From the NCBI GenBank assembly GCA_902729315.2, contig LR746274.1:434001-498000 (forward strand): a stretch of DNA of 64,000 nucleotides, given 5' to 3'. Shown here one piece after another: positions 35,400 to 49,619 of the stretch. How positions within the stretch are numbered: position 1 is the first letter of the stretch; every line of letters begins with the position of its first letter. The notes beneath the pieces are model-generated. The model did no database searches and was not told the origin of the DNA. It worked only from the letters and a program-made list of their open reading frames with translations. The position numbers and the translations under genes are program-made. The stretch comes from Spirodela intermedia (lineage: Eukaryota; Streptophyta; Magnoliopsida; Alismatales; Araceae).

Positions 35400-38300
35400 A
35401 TGTCCGTTCCTCCGGAGAAGGTGCTGGCGGATGTTGGGAGACGCCTCTCCGAGCCCCTCAGCAAAGACCCTCTGGTGAAGCTTCTGAAGGTAATGGGGAT
35501 TCTTCGGACATTGGAACCATGGCCAGTTTCCGTGTGTTCTTCTTGCCGACTGTTACTGTCCCCGTTTTGGCATTTTTTTATATGAGTTCAATAAAACATA
35601 TGTTGGGAGACGCCGCACTTCGTTGATTATTATTCATTTGGTTGTACTTCGTTGGGATTCTATTTCGTGTTTTCCGGACAATCATTGGTAACGCTGATGA
35701 TTATGGTATGTATTTTTTTCTTAATGGGGATCGTATGGTTTGACTGTTCCCGCTGTTTTTCATTTTGAGTCTTAATGGGGACCTACCCTCCTGTTTACTT
35801 AAGCACACGGGATGGATGGTCTGGTTCTCCAGCTTTCAGTTCCCTTTTCTTACTTGGCGGGATAATTTCGAAGATTTAGCTGATTATTTTACGAGAATCT
35901 TCTCCTCCCTTTTGAATCGTTGGGGTATCACGGAATAGGCACACAGAACGTATGCCATTCGTACGGTTACCAATCAAGGAGTTGTTTCTCATCTCCGGTC
36001 TGATACTCATCGGGCCTCCCTTGTTCTAGTCCCTTGTTCTAGTTAAAAACATTTCTCTGCGGTTGTCGTTTGCTCGATGTATCGCTTTAATTTTTACCTT
36101 TATAACCTTTTCGTTGCTCGAGGGAATGTGTTTTGTTTGGCGTGATTTAATTGTTATCATTTTCCATAAGCCCCCTCCGGAGGGGTCTCTGTTACGTGTG
36201 TAGAATCAGTGAAGAGGGAGTGGATCTTGGATGTATGTTCCTGTATTCTGATATCATTGATTATTTTAGTGATAATTCTCCATTCTGAGCATTGAACTCG
36301 TTTCATTTAAATTAATTTTTCAGAAAGCTGCGAGTGCTCTTTCGGAATTAAGACAATCCTCGTCATTACAGCATGCAATAGCTCCCTTGAGTAACTCTTT
36401 GGTTCAGAAGAAGTTACTTCAGCATAAAGATAAAGATGTGAGAATTCTTTTGGCTGTTTGCTTCAGTGAAATCATCAGAGTTTTGGCACCGACACCACCT
36501 TTCAGTGATCAAATACTTAAGGTAATCATTGCCTTTTTTGACTATTACTGTCGAATTCATATCCTGAGCTGCTTCTGGGATTCATTTTTTTAGTTTTATA
36601 TCATACTCGTTAGCTATAATATGTCATGACCAGTATGTTGTTCTCTAGCCAATATTAGATGGCAGAACCAAAACCTAATCCAAGGGCTAGACGCATGTTT
36701 AGTACTTTTGTTAAATTCTATATTTGAATATAATATATATTTGTATATGTGTATGCACTTCAGAAAGTTTTATTGTGTATCTTAGTCAGAGCTAAGAAAA
36801 ATCCTCTTGCTTGATCGATTTTTGCTTCTGACAGGGCATTTTTAAGCTTATTATCAGTATATTTTCGGAATTATCAGATGTTGAGAATGCATATTTTGGC
36901 AAACGGGTAAAAATACTGGAGACTATTGCTGCTCTTAGATGTTGTGTGCTAATGCTGGATATTGGTTGCGAAAATTTAGTTCTGGAGATGTTCAATATTT
37001 TCTTCTCTGTTGTCAGGTACGCACTTCCATGAATTTTCTGTCGTTTTTTTCACGTTGAGAAATCATTTTTTATCAAAGAAATTATTCGTAGTTGAATTCT
37101 AGAGGCCTGAAAAATGTAAACATGCTACGTTTAACACCAACACTCCGAATACTTGTGTTCTCTAGTTCTTGCGCTGGTTTCACAAACTTTCTTAAATGAT
37201 CTACATCCTGGTCACGAGACTAAGCTGTATGTGTCCATAACGAAAAATGTTCTTAGTATCGCATTGTTTTCAGATATTAATAATGACCGTCTTAGTTACC
37301 TCGTAGAGAGTGTATGGCACTATTGCACATATTCCCTTTATAATTTAGTTGGTTTGAATGCATAGCCATCTTCTTGAGTGGTTGTTATGGCCAACATTTA
37401 CATGTTAGGTTTCCAATGGAAGATTTGACGTTCAGATACAAAATTTTGAGATTTTGATGAACTACACACTGGCTAACAATTCTATGAGCATATCATTCTA
37501 TAACGGAACAAGCCAATGACAAAAGGATATATCGTGAAGTGATGAATATAAATTACTACTGGCAGATGGAGAAGAGATGTATGGAGTGTGAATGGGGAAC
37601 GATGGGGCTGGATGAACGGTTGCAGTAATTGGTGGACGTAGGTTGGAGTCATGAGAGTTGCATATTTTTTTCTTGGGTGCAAAAAATGTCAAATTGCTTT
37701 GGGGGTTTGGGGAGCGTTGGCCGGATCCTGATTCTGCCAGGTGAGGATTTCTTTTTGGATTGAAAAAAAATCGTAAGACAACACTATGACATTTTGTGAT
37801 CATCATTTTTTTATATTTTATTATGATGTAAGTTCGTCAGGAAGATGAAAACAAAATTTTGAAACAATTTGAACAATCTATGGTCAATTATTGAAGCAGA
37901 CCAAGCTAAATGAGGGATGCTCCCGAATGGTTGATATTTGGTTCTAATGGAACGTGCTTTTGCAGTGTATGAGGTAGCCTGTGTTTTCTATTACATGAAA
38001 AGCGGACGTTTTAGAAAATAGCAATTATAGTATGAGATTGAAGAACATTTTTGGGAAAACTAGGGAGAGATAGTGAAAAGTCGTGGACCTGTATGACAAG
38101 AAAAGAAGAATTGGTTTGGGTTGAAGTATACTCCTGTAATAACTGGGATTGATTTACTAGAATCTGATTATGAGCGATTGATTGAATTTGAAATCTGCTC
38201 TTTTGCTTGCATTCATGCTTATCCACGGTGTTAGCTGAGATATACTGCGGTCTAGTTTTTTATTTTTTCATTGACGTTGTTGACTCGAACATTTGTTAAA

Positions 38301-41300
38301 CATGCCAATGAACTGAGTTGTGAAGATTTAAGCCTCAATTTCGGTAAAACCATGTTTTACCATATGGAAGACAGTCGTATGAAAGTATCCAGTGCTTATT
38401 GTGCTTAATGAGAAGCCTTATCTATTCTTGAAGCTCTACTTCTTCTTATGAAAGGATTATAGCATTATTTCGTTTTAATTTTTTGTTAGAGCCTGAATAT
38501 TTGTAGGTTTCTGTCTATGCAATATACTTCAGAATTTTTTCCATGAAGTAGTCTTTGCAATGGTGCCTACGGGGTCGTTTATTTGCCGACATTTTTCGTT
38601 TGCATTGCTTTTATTCATTAATTTCATCTGCTTTACCCATGTATTATCTTAGCTTGGTTGTTCTTATCTCCATGACCTATATACTTTTACATTGATTTAG
38701 ACTGAACGTAAATATTGATTTCTAGAGATGAGCACCAGCAAAATTTGCTTCAGGCAATGTTATCTATAATGGTTGCTATAGTGGAAGAGAAAGTTTCGAA
38801 AAATCTCTTGGACGTGATTCTAAGCAATCTATTAAAGGAGGGAAAGGTACCTTCTCAGGGTCATATTATCCTATAAATAAATTACTTTTTAATGCATGTA
38901 GGCTTGATGATCGTGTGTAAAAGACCATTGTTGGCCATCTATAAGTTTCTGTTTTCCAAATTACTGTCATGAACATTGACTGCAAACTGCACCAGACTAG
39001 ATGGTAGGATTAAACGAAGCCTAGCTAATGCCCTTTTTACCAAGTTTTTTATGGTTTATTTGGTTTTCAATCATTTTTCAACTATTTGCACATCATAAAC
39101 GAAGCACAAATTATACCTGTTTCAACCTCCTGCCTGGCTTTCAAAAGCTTTCTTTTAAACACTGTCTGAGCGTTAAGTAGATGCTCGAAATCCTCTATTT
39201 TTTATTTTTTGATATTTTTAACATGCGAAATTATTCGAATTTTCATTCTGATGGTTTTCTAGGTGGTTTGATGATAATGTCTTTCGTGTATTGGTGTTTA
39301 CCTTTCAGGGTGGATCATATGGATCGTTCAAGCTTGCTGTTTCACTTGTTGAAAATTGTGCAGAAAGGCTGGAGCCTCACATTCGTGGATTTCTGACATC
39401 TTGTATTTCGGAAAGGGATGCTACTGGAAATGAGCTGAAAGAGTTTTACCATGAAATTATTTTTCAAATTTATCAATGTGCTCCTCAAATACTTATTGCT
39501 GTTATGCCAAACTTGACTCAGGAGCTACTAGTAGGTGTTTGGCTATCCTATATCTAATGTTTATCAAACTCTTGTCTTTTTAACTAATTTGTTATGTCTG
39601 AACTGTTGTCAGACTGATCAGGTGGATGTCCGCATAAAGGCCGTCCATCTGATTGGAAAGCTTCTCACTCATTCAAGACTCCAGCTTGCCCTGGAATATC
39701 GCCCACTTTTTATAGAGTTTCTAAAACGTTTTTCTGACAAATCATCAGAAGTTCGATCTAGTGCGGTAGATTGTGCTAAAGCATGTTATTTGGTGAAATC
39801 CTCCGGGGCTGAAGCTTTTGAAATTCTCAGTGAGCCAAGATATTTTCTCCTTTAATTTTTTGGGTACTTTTTAACACTTTTTTTTTCTCTCCATAAGTTG
39901 GTTATTTCATCTTCTTTAACAACCTATGCAGCTGCTCTACAAGGACGGCTCTTAGACTTTGATGACAAAATACGGATACAAGCTGTGACGGTGGTTTGTG
40001 AACTCGCTCAGGCTAACCTGGAATTTTTTCCATTAGAGTTGATTCTGCAGGCAGCAGATCGCGTTCGGGACAAAAAGGTGATTAGAAAGTAAATTGCGTC
40101 ATTTTCATCTAATTTTGAATTTGAAAATATAACCATGCTGAACCGCTATCAATCCCAGGTTTCTGTTAGGAAAAAGGCAATGATAAAGCTGCTGGAGTTG
40201 TATCATGCTTACTGTATTAAATGTTCTGAGGGCTTACTTCCTATAACTGATCACTTTGAGCAGATACCTAGTAAAATCATAACCCTCTGCTTTGACAAAG
40301 ACTGCAAAGAATTCAGGTTTAATTTATTTATTACTCTGGATGTGCCTTATAATTGAAAAGTGCTTCTTTTCGAGATTTTATTTACATGTGTTCAGCCTGC
40401 AAAAAATGGAGCTCATGCTTGCAGAAGATCTCTTCCCAGCATCTCTTCCAGCTGAGGAGAGAGTGCGCCACTGGATGGCTTTGTTCTCATTTTTCACATT
40501 GCCCCACTGCAAGGCATTGGATTCCATCTTAGCTCAGAAGCAAAGGTATAGGGTTCTGCTGCTATGCAAGCACATGACGTGGTTGCCTTTTCTGATAAAG
40601 CTTTTTATTGTGCCCAGGTTTCAAAGGGAAATGAGAACATATTTGTCTCTTCGGGAAATAGGAAAGGTAGTGCTTCCAATTTCTAAATGTGTTCTAGCTT
40701 TAATGATGTCTCTACTCTGCATTCAAATGTTCAATGATTCTTTTAATATAGCTTGATGTCATTGGTAGTGTTTTAGTTTTTCCGGACAGTTGCATTTACT
40801 TGGAGTTTTAAGATAAACTCATAAATTTATGCTGTTATTTGAGAAGAGAACAGCAAATAGTATGTTATTCACAGTGGCTTACGGTTAGGCCAATTGGATA
40901 GTTGGAGTCTAAGACTGTGTCCAGACTACTTTACTGAGAAGAATGCGGTAGTGTGGCCAATGTCAAATTTGGACTGTACGGGTCGTTTTTGTGTTGATGC
41001 GTTGTGGTGTTCCATTTCGTTAAGACCTTTTTTTTTAATGTTTCCTCACTTCCTCTGTTACATGAGTTTGATATTATCATCTCTCGGCTTTGTCCTTTCT
41101 TGGCACGTGGCACTGACAACCTTCTATACAGATGTTCCAGTGCAATTGTTATTGCGACTCTAGGAAGTTGTACATGCCTGTTTGTATGACTTATATGAGT
41201 AGAAACTTATCCATTTCGAGGTTCGTTTCTGGGGTTAATCGCATGTATTATGGATGTCGAGTGCCATTGGAAAATCCAGTTCTCCTGCTTAATTTTTTGT

Positions 41301-44300
41301 TTACTTGAGTCAACCAGTACCGTTGCCCAGGTTTACTCCTTTTGCAAGTCATTGACAACATTTTCCACTAATCATAAGGTGGATTTGTGCATTTTACGTG
41401 TTGAAAAATCTGCATGTGGTGTATTTGCGCTATGCTGGATATTTAATTATAGGCACATGTATAGGGCTATCAACCTTACTGACGTTTCATGATATTGGTT
41501 CTTTCTTTGAAGTTGGCAAACCGACAATTGTCAGTCTGTTGGTGAAACCATTCCGGGCACGATTGGATTTTTTTAGCGCTGATTGTGAATCCCCTGTTGA
41601 TTTCAATGCAGGTGAATAGTCCAGAAGAGGTCAATGAGAAAATTTCAGCCTGTTTCAAGAAGATGTCTTTGTCCTTCATAGATTCTATCAAAGCTGAGGA
41701 GTGCTTCGGAAAATTGCATCAAATGAAAGATAATAATATCTTCAAGGCATTGCTCGAGTTAGTTCGTGAACAGAATTTCTCAAATATCCAATCAAATCAG
41801 GTCAATGCTTTTTTTCTTTCACGAAAATTAAAACTGTGGAATCAAATGAATTAAGGTTGTTTTTTGTAGTATAAGCTTCGCGAGTTATCTCACTCATGCC
41901 ATGATATCAATCATACTATTTATGAGAAGGCTAGACTTGAGGCAATATAAATAGATTAGAAATTTCATGAATAATTGGTCACTGGTATTATAAAATCATA
42001 TTGCATGCAATATTATTTTTGTTATCATCTGTGGATTAAATGGCAAAAATGACGCAAAGACCTTGGGAGGAATCATTGGTGTTAAAGTTAACTTTGAGAA
42101 AAGCACAGGCTTAAACGTGTGAAGGAAATATGTTAAGATGAGAGCTTTGCTTATAGATTGTGAGGTGGGAGAATGTTGAATTCTGAAAGGACTGTAGGCT
42201 TTTACCAAAGTTTGAAAATCGATTTTCTGGTTCAAAAGGGGCCTTCTCAAATGAAATAGAAAGTGTGCAAGAAATAAAATATGAGATATTATAAGTAGAA
42301 ACATCAACGATGCTTCTGACATTTGTATAAGAAATGGGCAAAATCTCTTTAGATTGCCTCTACTTCAAATATAATATTGTTGCAATACATTTTATTATTC
42401 TATTTCTATTTGATTAGTCATATCAGCTAGTTTTTCAAGATATATACGCTTTAATCTACATAAATTAGTTTTTGCTGTTAAATGGTCACGCCATACCCAG
42501 AACTTGCAGAGAATAAATCCATGCCTTCACTTTTTGTATGGTTATTTTGTTGGCATAGTGTCTAATATAGATATTTGACTGCCGATTTATTGCTTTCCCA
42601 ATGAGTTTTTTTCCGTTTTGTTTTCTTGGTTTCTTATAGTGTTTGTATCCAATCTTTCAGGAAGCATTTTTGAAGAGGATAGGAGATAAGCATTCAAATT
42701 ATGAATTTTTTAGAGTACTCTCCTTGAAATGTGCCTATTCTATATTTACAGTAGATCACGTACGCAGCATCCTAGAAGGCTTACTATCGAAGAAAAATGA
42801 AAGAGAGCAATACTTAGACACAACCAACTTTGATCTTCTCGTCGTAAGTTTTACTACTGATATTTTCAGTTTATAAATATTTTTATATTTGAACATAGAT
42901 TTAACTTTTTAAATTGTTCATAATTACTAACCTTTCTTGTGTTCTGGAAGGGGATGTTGTTTGGGTAGTGATAGGAGGTGGCCATGTGAGCAGTGACATT
43001 GCATCTGGCGGCAATGTGCAATATTGAAATATTCTTTCAACCCTGATTTTCATTGGCTTTCTTTTTATTTCTGCTTCATTCTTGATCCTTCTTCATTCTC
43101 CTCTGTTTACCAGTCTTTCATCTTTTCATTCTTGTTCATACATGACATTAACCGGCTTCTGTCTGGTCTCTTTTTTCTTTAATTTTTTTAATCTTGAAGG
43201 CGATATTTGTTTGACCCTATAGAAACTAACTGGGAAATCTTGGTTCCTATCAAAATTTCCAGAGTTTGATTTTTATCAGCTGAACCTGTATGACCATTAT
43301 TAAAGCTACTTTTTCAGGGTATAGATACCATGAATAAAATGGCGTTTGGCTGGACAAAATTCCATTATTTCTTATACATATACTGTGGCCTACAGGTCTG
43401 TGGATATCCAATATTAATGTGTGGATATAGCGGTAGAGTAAGATAATGAAGGTCATCTTAGGCCGCTTGAAGTAGGCTACTGTGATCCCTAATGGTGCAT
43501 TTGGCTTAATATGGACCAGGCATCCGAAGGTCAAGTTCATTGTTAATAAGTTCGTTGATCTATTACTGATCTCATGGTTAGTTATTTGGCCCAATGATAC
43601 TTGTAATCTTATCAGTCTCCTCATCAGTGAGCAAGCTTACTGGTACCGATTTTAAATACCCCCTTAAAGGTTGTTGGGGCACAATTGTCCAAATCAATAC
43701 AAACAAGCCTAATTAGATTCACGAATGCTTCATCCCATTGGTTCTCAAATCAGTTTTAGTTTAAATAATTATAGTTTTAGCCCATATTGTTATCTAATGA
43801 GATTTATTGTGAAACTTTAGTAAGACTTATATCACTGAGATTTAAATGTGCTACATTGCAAAAAGTTGTCAAATGGGCTTCATCTCCAGGATCTTAAATG
43901 ATCATCTTCTCTAAAATTTCAAATTAGTTTAATCTGTAGTAGTCAAATGAGCTTTTATCTAATAGACACTCCAATGTGCTTCATTCTAAAAAAGTAGTCA
44001 AATAAACTTTATTTATGCTATCAAATGTCCTTCATTTTAAAATGTTTATCAAATGAGTTGCATTCATGATTATGCATGATTTTAGACCTACTTTTAAAGT
44101 TAAACAAGTTGCATTATGTAGTAGGTTTGTTTATATATGTTATCGCTCTTATGACAGTTAAGGAAGGGCGTTCCTTGGGAAGATGTAATTAGCGCCGAAT
44201 TGAGTTGAGGGGGAGCATCTCAATTTAAGTAAATTTAGAAAGCTATGATCTATCAATGTGCGTAAAAAAAAAACAACAAATTATCTCAAGCCTATCAAAA

Positions 44301-47300
44301 GAGATGAAAGATTATCATCATGTAGTTTTGTGATTCCTTTTGAATTTGATTCAATGTCTTTAGGTTGATCGTGGCATGTGTTGGGTGTAATGATCTTATG
44401 AGATTGATCCTTTAGACTAGACTACTTTCTTATCATCAATTTTACTTGAAAAAGATCTTTTGTGTAATCTGTTTGTGTCCTGCAGTCAGAATCAAGAATT
44501 TCTTGCATGCTGATACCAGATTTTATTTTTTCATTTCTGATTTAGTCTATAGTGAGCATATTCCCAACGTTGTTAAGAGGATCCGAGGATCAGTTTCTTG
44601 GTTTATTCCCCATGGAGGTTGAACAACTGAATGAAAAGCTTCTTCAGATGCTAATCAGAGCTGGTGGTCATATTTCTATAAAACTCAGGTAATAGTTGGT
44701 ACCAAGATTGGGGTATTCTTTTTAGTTTATTGTAAGTGGAGCAGTTAGTTTTCTAAGATTAGTTTACATACGTACGGAATTGCAAATTTTCATTTAAAAT
44801 TTTAAATGTGACAAGATTTTAACTGTTTATTTTTTTTTAAATTTTGGAAGAAAAAAATTTGAAGGGTTTTAAATTCTACTTGTCTAGGGATATATACCCC
44901 TTCTTGGAGCAAGCATGTCTGGAGGGCTCTCGTATTCAGTCAAAGCAGGCTGTTTCTGCAATGGCTTTATTAATGTCTGCTTCTGATGAGTTGATTTTCG
45001 ATGATTTATGTGAGGTACTCTGCACTGTTAAGACTTAAATATTCTTATTTTCTCCACGACATTCTGAACACATATTTTTTATCCTTTTTCATCATTTTCT
45101 GGACGGACAAATCATCAAAACTCTGTATATTCGATGCAACTGGTCTTCTGTTTGTTTCGCCATTTTCTTGCTGTCCCTTCTAACTCAACAGTAGCAAAGA
45201 AAAGACAGTAAATTTCGTTACCAGAGTCTTTTTAGGGAATTTCGTTAACCTTGTATAACCGGGTGCCTCATTGAGTTGATTAAATGCCACGAAAAAGACA
45301 GTAAATTTACTACAACTTTGAACGATCCTGTCCTTCTCAGATGATAAAGATATGGTAAACGCTGATGTAATAATCTTACAAAAAGTTTCATCACATTGTT
45401 TTTTTAGTGCTAATTCTAATTTCTTTTCTTCATTTGACAGAAACTCCTTGGCTTCCTTAATAGAGGTCAGAATATGCCAACAATCTTGCAATCTTTGGGT
45501 TGTATTGCACAGCATTCTTTATCATCCTTTCAGCTACACGCCGAGGAGATAACTCAATTCATCATCCAAAAGATAATCTCTGATGTGGAGGTGCGTTCCA
45601 ACTTTCCACTTTTACCAAAAGTTTCACCTTTTTGCAGAAGGTGTCACCGGTTCCTTCCATCTTAGTGATCCTAATGTTATCTAGTAAACATTTTTATCTG
45701 CCATTTCCTGCATTGTTCCTCAAAAAAGATGATGAGGCTGGATTTTTTATGTCATTCTTATAGGTGCCTTCATTAAACAAGAAAACTGTTAATCATGGGG
45801 GACCTATGTGCAGTGCCTCTTGCAAATTGAAAGTGAGTTGGAAAATGCCACTGTTTCAACGTTCTTTGATTCAACCTTGCCTTTCATTTCACTGTATGTT
45901 CTAATATTTTGATTTTTTTTGTCGATTTCTAGAGTGCACTTCTCATCTGGTATCATTTGAGCCTGGAATTGCAAAAGTTAGGATCCCTTTTCATCAACAC
46001 GTTTCTGCGGAAGGTTATTAAGCGTTATCAAGATACTATTTTTGTATATAGTGCCGAAAACGCTGAGACAGACATTGATCACCACCGTTTTTATATGTAA
46101 TAATTATAAACCCTTCAATTCCATCAGCATACTAGGAAAAACTCCAAGATCCTTTGCATTCTTACCTCAAATACCAATGCCAAAGCATGGAAACCTTTCA
46201 TCAAATGTTTAGCTTAAAAGTAAAAAGTAACTTAGACATTATAATAACGGAATGAAATGGAAAAGGAGAGATAAAGCACCAGTATTGCCCCAATAGAGCC
46301 AGCTGCGAGGGAAATTTTCTTCTTTATCTATCTTCATTTTCGTTCACTGCTCTTGCATTGGTTGCATAAAAAAAGAGGTCGATCCCTGATAGTCTATATT
46401 TATTTCAATCTGCGTATATTCATATATATATATATATTTATTTATTTATTTACAGGAAAAAAATATCGCAATAACTTTTTTGTTTCGAATTTCTATTTCT
46501 GAAAGTTTTTTCAAAGCCTTAACCTATGTTATGCACCTTCTTTCCCATAGTCTTGCCTTATGGCTCTTAAAGTCAAGGATTCGTTTGATGCACATTAGAG
46601 GTTAATTTTGTTTCCTTTTTTTCTTTATTATTGAATATTGTTTCTTGAGTAGTCCTCGGGGAAGGGAAAGTATTTGGAGAAATTTAAAAGTGCAATATAC
46701 ATGTATTTCTTGCTGGTGAAAGATAATAACTTCAGCCTACTTTTTTCACGTTGAACTGGGTGCTTACAAGTTTCTTATGCAGTAAAGTAAACGAAACCAA
46801 TGCCATTTCGCCTCATGTTCTCTGCTGCTACATAGATTGTGAAACACCTTCGTCTGCAGGGTGGATGTTTCTATTTGACGAATTTCATGGCTAAATCTAC
46901 CAATAAATATCGGTGGATTTTTTTTTGGTAAAATAGATTTTTCCTTACGGTACGAAGATGGCATATAGCTTCATGTGTTATTGGTGAATTGCTCCTCGGA
47001 AGAGTACCATGCTATGCGTTCTTATTTTGTGGGGTATTGCCCCCTATTTTTCTGATGTATTCTCTCTTTCGATGTGTGCCAAAGATCTTCATACTTTCTT
47101 GTATGTGTTTTTTGTTTGCTTTAACATATGATACCTGTGACAGATCTATGGGTTGAAAACACTTGTCAAGAGTTGTTTGCCGCTGCAAGTAGCTCATGGC
47201 CAGAATCAAATCCGAGGATTGCTAGATATATTGTTGAAGATACTCCAAGAAGAAGAAATCCCAGATGGAGTTGTGTCAAGGTCAGTCCTTATGAATTACT

Positions 47301-49619
47301 TTATTTCACAAAGTTTTACATTTTTCTTCTTCTTTTGATCTTTATCCTTGTGAATTTATCAGGCTGAGCTCCAAAATTCAGCGCTTCTTAAGTGCATGAT
47401 TTCTGATGTTTGACTCCGCTTGTAGTCTCTAAAGAAAATAAATGACTTATTAGCTTTCATCTTCTGATCTTATTGTTTCTTGGAGGTTACTATTTTACTT
47501 CCTTCTGAACTTCATGCTATTGCGTATCATGCCAGAAACCACACCCTTTTGACCTCAACAGTGTCTGCAGCCACCATATTATTATTATTATTATTACTTG
47601 ATATATTTTAATATAATAGAGGTAAATATTTCTACACCACGCCACGTAAGATCCCCCAAAGAACTGGATTGCCAAAAAAAAAAAGTAAAAAGCGATTTTC
47701 TGGCTGTAAGATTTCTCGGAAAAGCATGCTTCTTATAGTTAGTATTCAATAAACCAGAACTCCATTCATTATCCATTCCTTGGGCACTAGGAGCCCAAGC
47801 ATCTTAGAGATTGGAGATGTGTCTGCTCCATACGTGAGTGAACCAGATCGCAGGCACCTTCACTGACGAGTTTGTCTGTTTATGTACCCCCTGGCATACG
47901 TTTGAAGGTCGTCTTTTTCCATCTGTGCAGGGAAGCTGACCAGGCTCACCTCAGGTTAGCTGCTGCCAAGTCTGTTGTTCGCCTTTCTACCAGATGGGAT
48001 TTGCACATATCACCTCGCCTGTTCAATTTGTCAATGGCATTGGCCAGGGTATGGAAGTCAACGGCTTTCCACAGTTGTTCTCCACAAGTCAACGGGGGAA
48101 CGAACGTAATCACCTGCTGATGTTTTTTATGCTTTTTCTTTTTCCAGGACCCTTCTCCGGTGGTTTGCAGATCGTTTCTCTGTAAAATAAATAAGCTTCT
48201 GAAGGAGCAAGCTATCCCGAAGCGCTATGCCTGTGCCTTGGCGTTGGGCTGTTGCTCAGAATGTCTTTCAGACACGAAAGCTGACGTGGGTTCTTCTCTT
48301 CCTCTCCCCTGTTCTTCCCCTTGAATCTCCATTTAATTGGTATTTCTCCAAAAATAAATAAATAAATAAATAAATAAATTGCCTTCTGGTTCAGGCCTTG
48401 AATTACCTTGGCCAGTTCTTTAGGGAGTACAATCGCAGAGCTCGTCTCACCCACGGCTCTCCAAGACAAAACATGGATGGAGGGGCGTTGACCACCTTCC
48501 CAGCGTACATCGTAGTCTTCCTCATCCATGTTCTTGCCCATGATCGAGGATTCCCCTCTGCTGACTCCCAGGACGGCGAATACGCCTTCGCCAGCTTCTA
48601 CAGGTAGAATGACCAATCCCTTTCGAAAAAATATTTTAAGAGGCCGTATTGATCTCTCTCTCTCTCTCTCCATCTATCTCTACAGCCCTCTCATCGCCCT
48701 CCTGCAAGCATCGGTCAACCCGGATTTCTACGCCGGCGGCAAGCTCGAGGAAGTTAATGAGATGGCGTCGTACCTGTATGGGATCTTCTCCGCAGTGAAG
48801 AGGGCGGTGGATGCCGTTGACATTCGATTCACATCGGTATGAGCCTCTGGGCATCATATAATTTCCTCTCTTATCTTCCTGAATAATATCTACACATGTT
48901 TTAAACGTTGACTTTGTTTCATTTAATTTTTTCTCAATGCAGAAGTTGCATCGTCTTTCAGAGATCGGTCTGTTCATGGTGAGGAAGGTTGCCCATAATC
49001 CACGGCCTCCATCGCACTCACCCCGCCTGGTCCTTCTCCCCTCGTCATTATATAAAGTCAACGACGATGCCAGATGTCCAGAGGCGAGCCTTCCAGATAT
49101 AGCCCTCTCTCTCTTTTTTCTCTTCTCTCTTCTCTCTCTTAAATTATTTCCATGTCCAGGCAACTTCTCCAGCGGAGGAGGCCCACCTGGATGAAGGCTT
49201 CATGGAGAGGATCCTCCTCAGGGCCGAATCCTTCATTTCCCGGGTGAGTTGACCGAACCCATTTCCGGAAATTTCTTATCCTGTCGGAATGGAAGATCTC
49301 GACTTTCTAAGTCGTCCCCCCCCCCACTTTCGGACAGCCTGCTCCTCATGTTCTGGAAGGGACAGGGAGGAGAGAGGGAGATCTCCCTCCGACGGCGGGG
49401 AAGAGAAGAGCAGGGAGAGCGGCGGACCCCATGAACCCCAGGAAGAAGGCGGCGCTGTCCTCGTCCTCTTCTTCGTCGGTGGAGCTGATCCAGGGCTGTT
49501 CGCAAGTGAGGAAGAAGACGGCGGCGGCGGCGGCGGCGGACTCGGGTGAGAGGAATATTCCGTCATCTTGTGCTTCTATCAGCCCGGGCCTATCCGTGGA
49601 TTCGCTTACCCTTTTATGA
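35400..49619 (+). CDS. PDS5: Sister chromatid cohesion protein PDS5 homologue, 24 exons, about 1208 aa
   Basis: HEAT-repeat regulator that binds cohesin and controls its release and DNA repair functions in the nucleus. Exons: 35400-35489, 36324-36521, 36835-37016, 38726-38846, 39309-39530, 39613-39829, 39932-40077, 40159-40316, 40396-40545, 40618-40666, 41612-41800, 42661-42843, 44546-44688, 44888-45014, 45441-45590, 45764-45832, 47144-47280, 47931-48048, 48148-48285, 48395-48603, 48686-48836, 48943-49056, 49160-49243, 49338-49619. The N-terminus resembles Arabidopsis PDS5A ([40 protein letters not shown]). HEAT helices run on through [69 protein letters not shown] and [20 protein letters not shown]. 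All phases close. The last two or three exons are weakest. The tail is basic and Ser/Ala-rich ([20 protein letters not shown]) and has no Tudor domain, unlike Arabidopsis PDS5A. Confidence 0.9.
43868..44070. repeat. Degenerate minisatellite in PDS5 intron 12
   Basis: The word (G/A)TCAAATGNGCTTCAT and variants recurs at about 43868, 43942, 43993, 44022 and 44049, inside the 1.7-kb intron 42844-44545. Spacing is irregular (27-74 bases). Confidence 0.4.
48354..48379. repeat. (AAAT)n microsatellite in PDS5 intron 19
   Basis: Six AAAT-type units lie between exons 19 and 20. Confidence 0.9.
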
